Shown: positions 1 to 5,921 of the stretch, piece after piece
How the letters are laid out: each line of letters opens with the position of its first letter
Position numbering within the stretch: position 1 is the first letter of the stretch
NCBI GenBank assembly: GCA_023411265.1
Contig: JAEYOX010000003.1
Coordinates: 1 to 11,969 of the forward strand
Source of the DNA: Bacteroidota bacterium
GTDB taxonomy: Bacteria; Bacteroidota; Bacteroidia; Flavobacteriales; Weeksellaceae
DNA length: 11,969 nucleotides
Reading direction: 5' to 3'
Notes under the pieces: model-generated
What the model was told of the DNA's origin: nothing
The model's input: the letters and a program-made list of their open reading frames with translations, nothing else
Database searches by the model: none
Made by a program: the position numbers and the translations under genes

Positions 1-322
1 GCAGCAACACGTTTTCGAGCGCGGTAAATTCCGGGAGAAGCTGATGGTACTGAAAAACAAATCCGATATTTTGGTTTCGGAATTTTGATAATTCACGGTC
101 CTTCATGTTGATAAATGATTGTCCGTCAAGAGAAATTTCGGTTCCAAAAAGCTTGGGTGTTGTTGGCATATCTAAAGTGCCTAAAATTTGTAAAAGCGTT
201 GATTTTCCCGCTCCGGATTCCCCGACGATGGACACTACTTCCCCTTCCTTAATGTGAAGATCTACTCCTTTCAGCACTTCTAAATCACCATATGATTTAT
301 GAATATTTTTTGCTCTGATCAT
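1..322 (-). CDS. lolD: LolD-like ABC transporter ATP-binding protein, N-terminal part (cut by left edge)
   Basis: This is the first 107 residues of an ABC ATPase; the gene runs off the window. It starts with ATG at 322 (MIRAKNIHKSYGDLEVLKGV). Walker A GESGAGKST is at residues 34-42 and the Q-loop glutamine at about residue 91, in FVFQYHQLLPEFTALENV. That Q-loop wording and the short loop after Walker A (ILGTLDMPT) are typical of the LolD/MacB/FtsE group. In LolCDE the ATPase powers release of lipoproteins from the inner membrane to the periplasmic carrier LolA. The signature motif, Walker B and H-loop lie outside the window, so LolD is a family-level call; a MacB- or FtsE-type ATPase is the alternative. 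A TAnnTTTG match (328-335, minus) sits only 5 nt before the ATG, which would imply an almost leaderless mRNA if it is used. Confidence 0.85.
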   Translation of the reverse strand, partial: MIRAKNIHKSYGDLEVLKGVDLHIKEGEVVSIVGESGAGKSTLLQILGTLDMPTTPKLFGTEISLDGQSFINMKDRELSKFRNQNIGFVFQYHQLLPEFTALENVLL

Positions 323-515
323 AGCTTCAAAAATAAGGAAATAAACGGAAATATGCTCACATGAAAATACTGAGGGTTTTAATCCTAGAGTGAGATGATT
401 TATCTTTCGTATATTATAAAGTAATTATTTTCAAATCAATTATTTATCATTCGATTTTGGTGTAAACTGAAAAAATGATGTTCTATGAGTAAATAAACAA
501 ATCTACATCCAATCT

Positions 516-713
516 TTGGTTTCTTTTTTAATTTTTAGGATTGGTAGCTCTAACAGCGTTTTTCCTCAAAAACCGATCCTGAAATCGCTTGTAGTGCCCC
601 CTTCTCGTTCTTCAAAACTTCGGAAATTCAAGTTCAGGGAATTTAATTTCAAGAATCTCAAGGAAGAAATCAAGGATATCCGTAATCTGAAGAAAAATTC
701 TGTAAAAGAGTAA
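516..713 (+). CDS. Doubtful small basic protein (65 aa), unknown function
   Basis: This is an open frame with no ATG: the first usable start is TTG at 516, and the frame is open back to a TGA at 486-488. The product is lysine/arginine rich, with a C-terminal half such as KLRKFKFREFNFKNLKEE that looks helical and strongly charged. No signal peptide, membrane segment or known domain is visible. It ends at TAA 711-713, 16 nt before the hairpin at 730-768, which could serve as its terminator. It may be a real small protein, the 3' remnant of a lost gene, or chance. No promoter match or Shine-Dalgarno site supports expression. Confidence 0.25.
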   Translation: MVSFLIFRIGSSNSVFPQKPILKSLVVPPSRSSKLRKFKFREFNFKNLKEEIKDIRNLKKNSVKE

Positions 714-729
714 TACAATACTAGTAATA

Positions 730-768
730 AAAAAATCCTCTCAAAGATGTGCTTTGAGAGGATTTTTT
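730..768. terminator. Bidirectional intrinsic terminator
   Basis: A perfect 17-bp inverted repeat (730-746 and 752-768) flanks the 5-nt loop ATGTG. The arms carry A-runs on one side and T-runs on the other, so on either strand the hairpin is followed by a U-tract. On the minus strand it lies 18 nt past the pdhC stop and most likely ends the pdhA-pdhC transcript. On the plus strand it lies just after the small ORF at 516-713. Confidence 0.9.
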
Positions 769-786
769 GATTTTTTCATAAGTTGG

Positions 787-2442
787 TTACAGCAGCAAAG
801 TCAGCGGCTGTTCCAGATAAGTTTTTAACGTTTGCAGGAATTCCGCTCCGGTAGCGCCGTCTACCACTCTGTGGTCGCACGCCATGGAGAGTTTCATCGT
901 ATTTCCTACTACAATTTGTCCGTCTTTCACGATGGGTTTTTCTACAATTGCACCCACCGAAAGAATAGCAGAATTGGGCTGATTTATGATAGAAGTAAAT
1001 GTTTCAATACCGTACATTCCCAGATTCGAAACCGTGAACGTGGAACCTTCCATTTCATTGGCTTTCAAGCCTTTATTCTGCGCCCGGCTCGCCATATCTT
1101 TCACAGCAGATGAAATTTGAGTGTAGTTCATCTGGTCGGCATTTCTTAAAACCGGTACTACTAATCCGTCTGGAATCGCTACAGCTACCCCTATGTTGAT
1201 ATTTCCATGATGCAGAATGCTGTCTTTTTTCCATGAAGAATTTACCTGAGGGTGCTTTCTGAGTGCCATTGCAGTAGCTTTGATGATCATATCGTTAAAC
1301 GAAATTCTCGTTTCGGGCAACGCATTGATTTCCTTTCGGGCTTCAATGGCTTTATCCATATTGATCTCAACTATCAGATAATAATGCGGTGCTGTGAATT
1401 TGGATTCGGACAAACGCTGGGCAACAATGGTTCGTATCTGCGAATTGGGTGTTTCGCTGTCTTCTCCCTGTACAAAATTCATTACAGGTTGCACAGTTTT
1501 CTGTGAACTTGCCGCGGTTTCCAGAGCTGCAGGCTTTGCAGAAGGCTGATAATTTTCAATATCTTTTCTTACGATACGTCCGTTTTCACCTGAACCTTTG
1601 AGTGAAGAGATATCAATTCCTTTTTCAGCAGCCATTTTTTTAGCCAACGGGGAAATGGCAATTCTATCTCCCGGAAGTGAAGATTCATTTTGTGTAGTAT
1701 CTTCTGATTTTTCCGTCTGCTCAGATTTTTGTTGTGGTTCTTTCTTGGTTTCCTGTTTTTTCTTTCCGCCTGAAAGTACTCCGGAAACATCGGTTCCTTC
1801 CGGACCAATGACCGCCAAAACAGAATCCACAGGAGCAGCCTCTCCTTCGGCAACACCCTGATGCAGCAATGTACCGTTGATTTCCGCTTCAAAATCCTGA
1901 ACTGCTTTATCGGTTTCTATTTCAGCAAGTATATCGCCTTCTTTCACAGTATCTCCTACATTTTTATGCCACTTCGCCACTTTTCCTTCCGTCATGGTAT
2001 CTGAAAGGCGCGGCATATTGATCACTTCTACACCTTCCGGAATTTCTGACGAGGAAGTTTCCTGCTGATCTGTATCCTTTTCCACAGGCTCAGAAGTTTC
2101 TACTGCGGTATTTTCATTTTCAGTTTTAAAATCTTCAGGAATGTCATCATTATCCTTTTTATCATCGGAATTACCTCCTTTTTTTAGTGCAGAAATATCT
2201 TCACCTTCTTTTCCGATAATGGCCAAAACGGAATCTACCGGCGCACCTGCTCCTTCTTCTACTCCGATGTACAATAGCGTTCCTTTCATTTCGGATTCAA
2301 AATCCTGAACAGCCTTGTCGGTTTCTATTTCCGCCAGAATATCCCCTTCATTTACAGTATCTCCTACTTTTTTGTGCCATTTGGCCACTTTTCCTTCCGT
2401 CATGGTATCTGAAAGGCGGGGCATTGTAATTACTTCAGCCAT
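787..2442 (-). CDS. pdhC: Pyruvate dehydrogenase E2, dihydrolipoamide acetyltransferase (two lipoyl domains)
   Basis: This is the core subunit of the pyruvate dehydrogenase complex (551 aa), which transfers the acetyl group from lipoyl-lysine to CoA in the cytoplasm. Domains in order: lipoyl 1 (about 1-80, ETDKA with lipoyl Lys43), an acidic linker, lipoyl 2 (about 139-220, Lys179), a second charged linker, the peripheral subunit-binding domain (about 262-298, from ISPLAKKMAAEKGID), and the catalytic acetyltransferase domain (about 330-551) with DHRVVDGA at 523-530 giving catalytic His524 and Asp528. I chose the ATG at 2442 because MAEVITMPRLSDTM is the usual lipoyl-domain start; the longer frame to 2499 adds only low-complexity residues encoded by a direct repeat. 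It follows pdhA by 131 bp and ends at the terminator 730-768. It could in principle serve another 2-oxoacid complex, but the pdhA neighbour argues for pyruvate. Confidence 0.95.
   Translation of the reverse strand: MAEVITMPRLSDTMTEGKVAKWHKKVGDTVNEGDILAEIETDKAVQDFESEMKGTLLYIGVEEGAGAPVDSVLAIIGKEGEDISALKKGGNSDDKKDNDDIPEDFKTENENTAVETSEPVEKDTDQQETSSSEIPEGVEVINMPRLSDTMTEGKVAKWHKNVGDTVKEGDILAEIETDKAVQDFEAEINGTLLHQGVAEGEAAPVDSVLAVIGPEGTDVSGVLSGGKKKQETKKEPQQKSEQTEKSEDTTQNESSLPGDRIAISPLAKKMAAEKGIDISSLKGSGENGRIVRKDIENYQPSAKPAALETAASSQKTVQPVMNFVQGEDSETPNSQIRTIVAQRLSESKFTAPHYYLIVEINMDKAIEARKEINALPETRISFNDMIIKATAMALRKHPQVNSSWKKDSILHHGNINIGVAVAIPDGLVVPVLRNADQMNYTQISSAVKDMASRAQNKGLKANEMEGSTFTVSNLGMYGIETFTSIINQPNSAILSVGAIVEKPIVKDGQIVVGNTMKLSMACDHRVVDGATGAEFLQTLKTYLEQPLTLLL
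1786..2442 (-). repeat. Duplicated lipoyl-domain coding segments within pdhC
   Basis: Two segments of about 243 bp, 2200-2442 and 1786-2028, encode the two lipoyl domains. By eye about 66 of 81 aligned residues are identical, and the DNA is also nearly identical over the first third, around MPRLSDTMTEGKVAKWHK. The similarity points to an internal duplication, possibly homogenised by gene conversion. Tandem lipoyl domains are well known in E2 proteins. Confidence 0.85.
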
Positions 2443-2451
2443 AATTCTAAT

Positions 2452-2483
2452 TTGAAATTTTGAAAAAAATTGAAATTTTGAAA
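2452..2483. repeat. Short tandem direct repeat upstream of pdhC
   Basis: The 14-mer TTGAAATTTTGAAA occurs at 2452-2465 and 2470-2483, 18 bp apart, inside the leader between pdhA and pdhC. It creates the KFQ...KFQ wording of the over-extended ORF, which supports the internal start at 2442. A small inverted repeat (GAAAGG/CCTTTC, about 2480-2497) lies next to it. No function can be assigned. Confidence 0.5.
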
Positions 2484-2502
2484 GGGACATTCCTTTCAAT
2501 CA

Positions 2503-2510
2503 CAAATTTA
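2503..2510 (-). promoter_or_regulatory. Candidate Bacteroidota -7 box for pdhC
   Basis: On the minus strand the sequence reads TAAATTTG, matching TAnnTTTG, 60 nt before the pdhC ATG. No TTG-type -33 element is visible at the usual distance of about 19 bp. It could give pdhC its own transcript in addition to read-through from pdhA. One such word in AT-rich DNA may be chance. Confidence 0.35.
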
Positions 2511-2573
2511 TATTTTATAAAAAGTAAAATAAATTCATCTGAAAGTTTTCAAATTCTTTTATTTCTAATTGTT

Positions 2574-3575
2574 TTAGTTTTCTAATCTATCAAGGAATGG
2601 ATAATCTTCCTGCGCATACACGTATTCGTAGATTTTTTCTGTATCAGGATACGGTGAGTTTTCCATAAACTCTACACAATCTTCTACAAAAGAACGGGAT
2701 TTGTTGTCCATTTCTTCCAGTTCTTCTTCTGTAGCCCAATTGTTAGCTAGAATTCTTTCTTTAACGGTCAATATAGGATCGTTTTGTTTTTGAAGTTCCA
2801 CCTCATCTTTGGATCGATACGCTTCCGCATCCGACATGGAATGTCCGCGATACCGGTAAGTTCGGGCTTCAATAAAAGTGGGTCCATCTCCTCTTCTTGC
2901 TCTTTCGATGGCTTCATAAGCAGCTTCCGCCACTTTTTCAGGATCCATCGCATCGACGGGAAGACAAGGCATTTCGTATCCTAATCCTAATTTATAAATA
3001 TCTTCGTGATTGGCCGTTCTTTTTACGGACGTTCCCATCGCATATTGATTATTTTCAACTACAAAAACTACGGGAAGTTTCCAGTTCATCGCCATATTGA
3101 AGGTTTCATGAAGAGAACCCTGTCTGGCTGCTCCGTCTCCGAAAAAACAGATGTTCACCGCTTTTCTGTCAAAATATTGATCTGCAAATGCAATTCCTGC
3201 ACCTAAAGGAATTTGTCCACCCACAATTCCGTGTCCACCGTAAAAACGGTGTTCTTTGCTGAAAATATGCATAGAACCACCCATTCCTCCTGAAGTTCCT
3301 GTAGCCTTTCCGCACAGTTCCGCCATAATTCTTTTGGGATCTACGCCCATCGCCATCGGGTGAATATGACAGCGATATGCCGTAATCATGCTGTCTTTGG
3401 TCATATCCATCGCATGTACAAAACCTGCGGGAATGGCTTCCTGACCGTTGTATAAGTGCAGAAAACCTCTTATTTTCTGTTTCAGATAAAGAGACCTGCA
3501 TTTGTCTTCAAATCTTCTCCACATTGTCATGTCAGCATACCACTGCAGGTAAACTTCTTTTGAAAATTCCTTCAT
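2574..3575 (-). CDS. pdhA: Pyruvate dehydrogenase E1 component, alpha subunit
   Basis: This is the ThDP-dependent alpha subunit (333 aa) that, with E1-beta, decarboxylates pyruvate and reductively acetylates the E2 lipoyl group. The ThDP/Mg binding motif runs from GDG (146-148) to NN (175-176). The conserved YRYRGHSMSD loop (240-249, His245) is the region that carries the regulatory serines in mitochondrial E1-alpha. GGMGGSMH (97-103) and FYGGHGIVGGQIPLG (111-125) are also typical, and the length is normal for the two-subunit E1 form. The ATG at 3575 begins MKEFSKEVYLQWYADM, a standard N-terminus. pdhC follows on the same strand. E1-beta is not adjacent and must be elsewhere. A branched-chain oxoacid E1-alpha is the less likely alternative. 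Confidence 0.95.
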   Translation of the reverse strand: MKEFSKEVYLQWYADMTMWRRFEDKCRSLYLKQKIRGFLHLYNGQEAIPAGFVHAMDMTKDSMITAYRCHIHPMAMGVDPKRIMAELCGKATGTSGGMGGSMHIFSKEHRFYGGHGIVGGQIPLGAGIAFADQYFDRKAVNICFFGDGAARQGSLHETFNMAMNWKLPVVFVVENNQYAMGTSVKRTANHEDIYKLGLGYEMPCLPVDAMDPEKVAEAAYEAIERARRGDGPTFIEARTYRYRGHSMSDAEAYRSKDEVELQKQNDPILTVKERILANNWATEEELEEMDNKSRSFVEDCVEFMENSPYPDTEKIYEYVYAQEDYPFLDRLEN

Positions 3576-3595
3576 TTCAAATAAAAATTAATACG

Positions 3596-3603
3596 CAAAA
3601 ATA
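3596..3603 (-). promoter_or_regulatory. Candidate Bacteroidota -7 box for pdhA
   Basis: The minus strand reads TATTTTTG (TAnnTTTG), 20 nt before the pdhA ATG, so a start site about 6-7 nt downstream would give a short leader. No clear -33 TTG is seen. It shares the 106-bp divergent gap with the box at 3657-3664. Confidence 0.5.
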
Positions 3604-3656
3604 GGAAATTCTTTTGTTTTGAGCCGCAGTCCATCCTCAGTTTTGTTGGAAAAGGT

Positions 3657-3664
3657 TATTTTTG
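3657..3664 (+). promoter_or_regulatory. Candidate Bacteroidota -7 box for the PAP2/blaI operon
   Basis: The plus strand reads TATTTTTG (TAnnTTTG), 17 nt before the ATG at 3682, which leaves a leader of only about 10 nt. A TTTG lies 11 bp upstream, too close for a normal -33 element. The same word on the opposite strand serves pdhA, so this gap is probably a divergent promoter region. Confidence 0.45.
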
Positions 3665-3681
3665 GGATTTGAATCGTTTTT

Positions 3682-4290
3682 ATGCCGGAAACTCGCGTTA
3701 CTGAAGGAATCTTTTTTACCCTCTCAAGGTTTATTTCCAATTTTTTTAATCCCATCAATTCGCTCTTTGTCTATTTTGTGTATTTCAGCATAATGAATTA
3801 TCATTGGAAACAAGCGGTCTCCGAATTCCTGCCCATTCTGCTCGTTCTTATTATCCCGCTGATTGCCTGGATTGTTTGGAACGTCCGAAAAGGAAATTAC
3901 AGCAATATGGACGTATCCAACAGGATACAGCGGAAAAGCCTATATGTGGCCATCATTGTACTTATGCTTTGCTATATAATAATAAACTATCTGATAGACA
4001 AGCAAATAGACTTCACAATGCTTTTTCTGTTCATGCTCATTTTTCTGATGAATTTCAGTAATTTCTTCATTAAGACGTCCATGCACACAGCTATTAATGT
4101 ATTCGCAGCCGCTCTTTTCTTTGCCGAGAACACACTTCTTGGATGGTCATGGCTCGCAATAGCAGTGGTTGTGGGAATCTCAAGGGTGATTTTGAAAAGA
4201 CATACTCCTGCAGAAGTATTTGCTGGCTTTTTGCTGGCCTTCATCGTGTCTTTTGCTTATCTTTATACCCATAACTTGCTGAACGGATAA
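3682..4290 (+). CDS. PAP2-family membrane phosphatase-like protein
   Basis: This is a 202-aa integral membrane protein with about five hydrophobic segments (roughly 25-40, 49-67, 87-105, 111-129, 136-165 and 177-197, some perhaps paired). Two PAP2 motifs are visible: KTSMH at 131-135, in place of the classical PSGH, and SRVILKRHTPAEVFAG at 167-182, with Arg168 and the nucleophile-type His174. The phosphatase motif normally ends in Asp; here the residue is Glu178. The first motif (KxxxxxxRP) is weak, perhaps SNRIQRK at 79-85. Family members dephosphorylate lipid phosphates such as undecaprenyl pyrophosphate or phosphatidic acid at the membrane, but the substrate here is unknown. Altered motifs leave catalytic activity uncertain. 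blaI follows 9 bp downstream, probably in one operon. Confidence 0.75.
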   Translation: MPETRVTEGIFFTLSRFISNFFNPINSLFVYFVYFSIMNYHWKQAVSEFLPILLVLIIPLIAWIVWNVRKGNYSNMDVSNRIQRKSLYVAIIVLMLCYIIINYLIDKQIDFTMLFLFMLIFLMNFSNFFIKTSMHTAINVFAAALFFAENTLLGWSWLAIAVVVGISRVILKRHTPAEVFAGFLLAFIVSFAYLYTHNLLNG

Positions 4291-4299
4291 AAAATTTTT

Positions 4300-4779
4300 A
4301 TGAAAGTCAATTCTCTTACCCATGCTGAAGAACAACTGATGATGGTTCTTTGGAACCTGCGCATCTTTTATATGAAGGATGTGATGGAACAACATCCCGA
4401 GCCTAAGCCACATCAGAACACCGTTTCCACTTATCTGAAAATTCTTCTTGAAAAGGGTTACCTGTCTGCCGAAAAAGAAGGACGAATTAACAGATATACC
4501 GTTGTCGTAACCGCCGATGTGTATAAAAAATTTGTTCTTAAAGAAATATTTGAAAAGTTTTATAAAAATTCCGGAACAAAAATTCTTCAGTTTTTACTGG
4601 ACGAAAAAATGATAACCAAACAAGATCTTCTAACATTTTTTGATCTGAAAATAGAGCTTAAAACATCGGAAGAGGAAGTTCCGATCCATCCTATTGCTGA
4701 TATCATTCTGAACCCGGCTTCTGATAAGAAGAAAGAAAAAAAGGAGAAGAAGAAGAAAAAGAAGAAGAAAAAAAAGTAA
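4300..4779 (+). CDS. BlaI/MecI/CopY-family transcriptional repressor with poly-lysine tail
   Basis: This is a 159-aa winged-helix repressor. The N-terminal half has the family pattern: LTHAEEQLMMVLW at 6-18, then NTVSTYLKILLEKGYLSAEK at 40-59 with the recognition helix, then the wing (GRINRYTVVV). Family members bind operators as dimers, and BlaI/MecI are released when a BlaR1/MecR1 protease cuts the region after the wing. No M56/BlaR1 partner lies here; the next gene is a thioesterase. The protein is about 30 residues longer than usual, and residues 142-159 are all Lys or Glu after an initial Asp, encoded by a pure-purine run. The copper module downstream invites a CopY comparison, but no CopY-type C-terminal cysteine motif is present. 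The target is unknown; the PAP2 gene 9 bp upstream suggests autoregulation of that operon. Confidence 0.85.
   Translation: MKVNSLTHAEEQLMMVLWNLRIFYMKDVMEQHPEPKPHQNTVSTYLKILLEKGYLSAEKEGRINRYTVVVTADVYKKFVLKEIFEKFYKNSGTKILQFLLDEKMITKQDLLTFFDLKIELKTSEEEVPIHPIADIILNPASDKKKEKKEKKKKKKKKKK
4726..4776 (+). repeat. 51-nt homopurine tract encoding the blaI lysine tail
   Basis: Every base from 4726 to 4776 is A or G, mostly AAG/AAA/GAA codons, ending at the TAA of the BlaI-family gene; purines resume soon after. Such tracts are slippage-prone in replication and transcription, and consecutive AAA/AAG codons can slow or shift ribosomes. Confidence 0.9.
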
Positions 4780-4889
4780 GAAAAAGAAGTGATTTTAAAT
4801 GAATATTGTTTATAATAAAATTAAAAAAATCGTTACTTTATCAACCTTATCATTTCTCTGATTTTGAAACTATTCCAGAAATATTTGTT

Positions 4890-5285
4890 ATGAATTACCA
4901 CACCAGAAAATGGATCAAACCTGAAGATCTCAATCCCAACCATACGCTTTTCGGAGGCCGGCTTTTGCAATGGATTGACGAAGAAGCGGCTTTATACGCC
5001 ATCGTGCAGTTGGAAACACCGCGCTGTGTTACCAAATTTATTTCCGAAATTAATTTTGTGAGTTCCGCCAAGCAGGGGGATATCATTGAAATCGGGATTG
5101 AAGCTAGAGATTTTGGCCATACTTCCATTACGCTGTATTGCGAAGTGCGGAATATGATGACCCGACAAACCATCATTACGATTGATAAAATAGTATTCGT
5201 GGGAGTAGATGAAACCGGAAAACCTACAAGACACGGCAAAACCCAAATTGAATTTATAGAAAACCGACTGAAAAACAAATCTTGA
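4890..5285 (+). CDS. Acyl-CoA thioesterase, hotdog fold (YciA/BFIT-like)
   Basis: This is a single hotdog-domain hydrolase of 131 aa that would cleave acyl-CoA to free acid and CoA in the cytoplasm. The typical N-terminal pattern is present: DLNPNHTLFGGRLLQWIDEE (13-31), with Asn17, the FGG turn (21-23) at the start of the hot-dog helix, and acidic Asp30/Glu31. Later strands such as IIEIGIEARDFGHTSITLY (65-83) fit the fold. I chose the ATG at 4890 because family homology begins at MNYHTRKWIKPEDLNPNH; an in-frame extension back to 4806 would start from a poor TTG in AT-rich DNA and add no recognisable domain. It shares TTGA (5282-5285) with the next gene, so the two are probably translationally coupled. 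Acyl-chain preference cannot be read. No clear promoter box was found in 4780-4889. Confidence 0.88.
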   Translation: MNYHTRKWIKPEDLNPNHTLFGGRLLQWIDEEAALYAIVQLETPRCVTKFISEINFVSSAKQGDIIEIGIEARDFGHTSITLYCEVRNMMTRQTIITIDKIVFVGVDETGKPTRHGKTQIEFIENRLKNKS

Positions 5286-5842
5286 AAATCTATATCAAAA
5301 ATATGGTGTGCAGCCGCTGTATTATGGCGGTGGAGGCGATTCTGAAACAATCCGAAATAAATGTGAAGGATATACAGCTCGGTGAAGTGGAAACCGATAA
5401 CCTAATTTCGGAAAAAAAACTTGAAAATCTCGAAAAAAAACTGAATGAAATAGGCTTTGATATACTGCAAGATCAATCCCAAAAGCTCATTGAAAATATT
5501 AAAATACTTATAGTCAACAAAATACAATCTCTCGATATTTCAGAAGATTTCCTTTTGTCGGAATATCTAAGCAGCCGGCTTCATCGGGATTTTAGTGCCC
5601 TTTCTAAGTTGTTTTCCAGACACCAAGGGATGACGCTCGAACATTATTTTATTTTTCAAAAAATTGAAAAAGTAAAAGAACTCTTATTGTATCAGGAGTA
5701 TTCGCTGAAAGAAATTGCAGCCCTGCTGGGATATAAAAGTATTCAGCATTTATCGTCTCAGTTCAAAAATACCACAGGATTTACACCAACTCTTTTCAAA
5801 AAAATGAAAGTCAAAAACCGTAAACCTTTAGACGGTTTCTGA
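5282..5842 (+). CDS. HMA-like/AraC fusion regulator, probable copper sensor
   Basis: This 186-aa protein appears to be a one-component metal regulator. Residues 1-62 look like an HMA (ferredoxin-fold) domain: MKIYIKNMVCSRC opens with the first beta strand and a CxxC at Cys10/Cys13, a ligand pair that binds soft metals in HMA domains. Residues about 85-175 form an AraC-type DNA-binding domain with two helix-turn-helices; LKEIAALLGYKSIQHLSSQF (142-161) is the conserved second motif. The usual large AraC sensor domain is absent. I chose the TTG at 5282 because the first ATG (inside MVCSRC) would remove the first beta strand, and because TTGA overlaps the thioesterase stop. The copper ATPase starts 79 bp downstream. 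Similar short AraC proteins with this N-terminus are common beside P-type ATPases in Bacteroidota (from memory); metal specificity is inferred. Confidence 0.82.
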   Translation: MKIYIKNMVCSRCIMAVEAILKQSEINVKDIQLGEVETDNLISEKKLENLEKKLNEIGFDILQDQSQKLIENIKILIVNKIQSLDISEDFLLSEYLSSRLHRDFSALSKLFSRHQGMTLEHYFIFQKIEKVKELLLYQEYSLKEIAALLGYKSIQHLSSQFKNTTGFTPTLFKKMKVKNRKPLDGF

Positions 5843-5855
5843 AAAATATAACTCT

Positions 5856-5897
5856 TTTCCTGATATTTATAATTCGTTACGGTCCAATTTCAGGAAA
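5856..5897. promoter_or_regulatory. 8-bp inverted repeat between regulator and copper ATPase (candidate operator or hairpin)
   Basis: TTTCCTGA (5856-5863) and its exact reverse complement TCAGGAAA (5890-5897) are 26 nt apart, with centres about 34 bp apart, roughly three helical turns. They lie in the 79-bp gap between the AraC fusion and the ATPase. This suits two half-sites for a dimeric regulator, or a weak hairpin or terminator in the transcript. No T-run follows the right arm, and no TAnnTTTG box is present. Confidence 0.45.
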
Positions 5898-5921
5898 TTC
5901 GCTGAATATAAAGATGCTATC

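Larger units (their letters stand above)
323..786. other. Intergenic region with no confident gene
   Basis: This stretch lies between lolD and pdhC, both on the minus strand. It holds a doubtful small plus-strand ORF (516-713) and the terminator at 730-768, described separately. Positions 323-515 are AT-rich with no convincing ORF or RNA gene. The one promoter-like word is TATTTTTG on the minus strand at 328-335 (TAnnTTTG form), immediately before lolD. I see no tRNA, repeat array or insertion-sequence end. Confidence 0.6.

Noticed and set aside
536..560. tRNA-like GGTAGCTC word
   Set aside because: No acceptor stem, anticodon arm or TTC-loop can be folded around it.
2443..2499. Upstream in-frame start for pdhC at 2499
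   Set aside because: The added residues are low-complexity and encoded by the direct repeat; the family begins at MAEVITMPRLSD, ATG 2442.
4300..4779. Calling the BlaI-family gene CopY, the copper repressor of the downstream pump
   Set aside because: It lacks the CopY C-terminal cysteine motif, is separated from the pump by two genes, and a metal-binding AraC regulator is the nearer candidate.
4806..4889. N-terminal extension of the thioesterase from a TTG at 4806
   Set aside because: It lies in AT-rich DNA with no domain content; homology starts at MNYHTRKW, ATG 4890.
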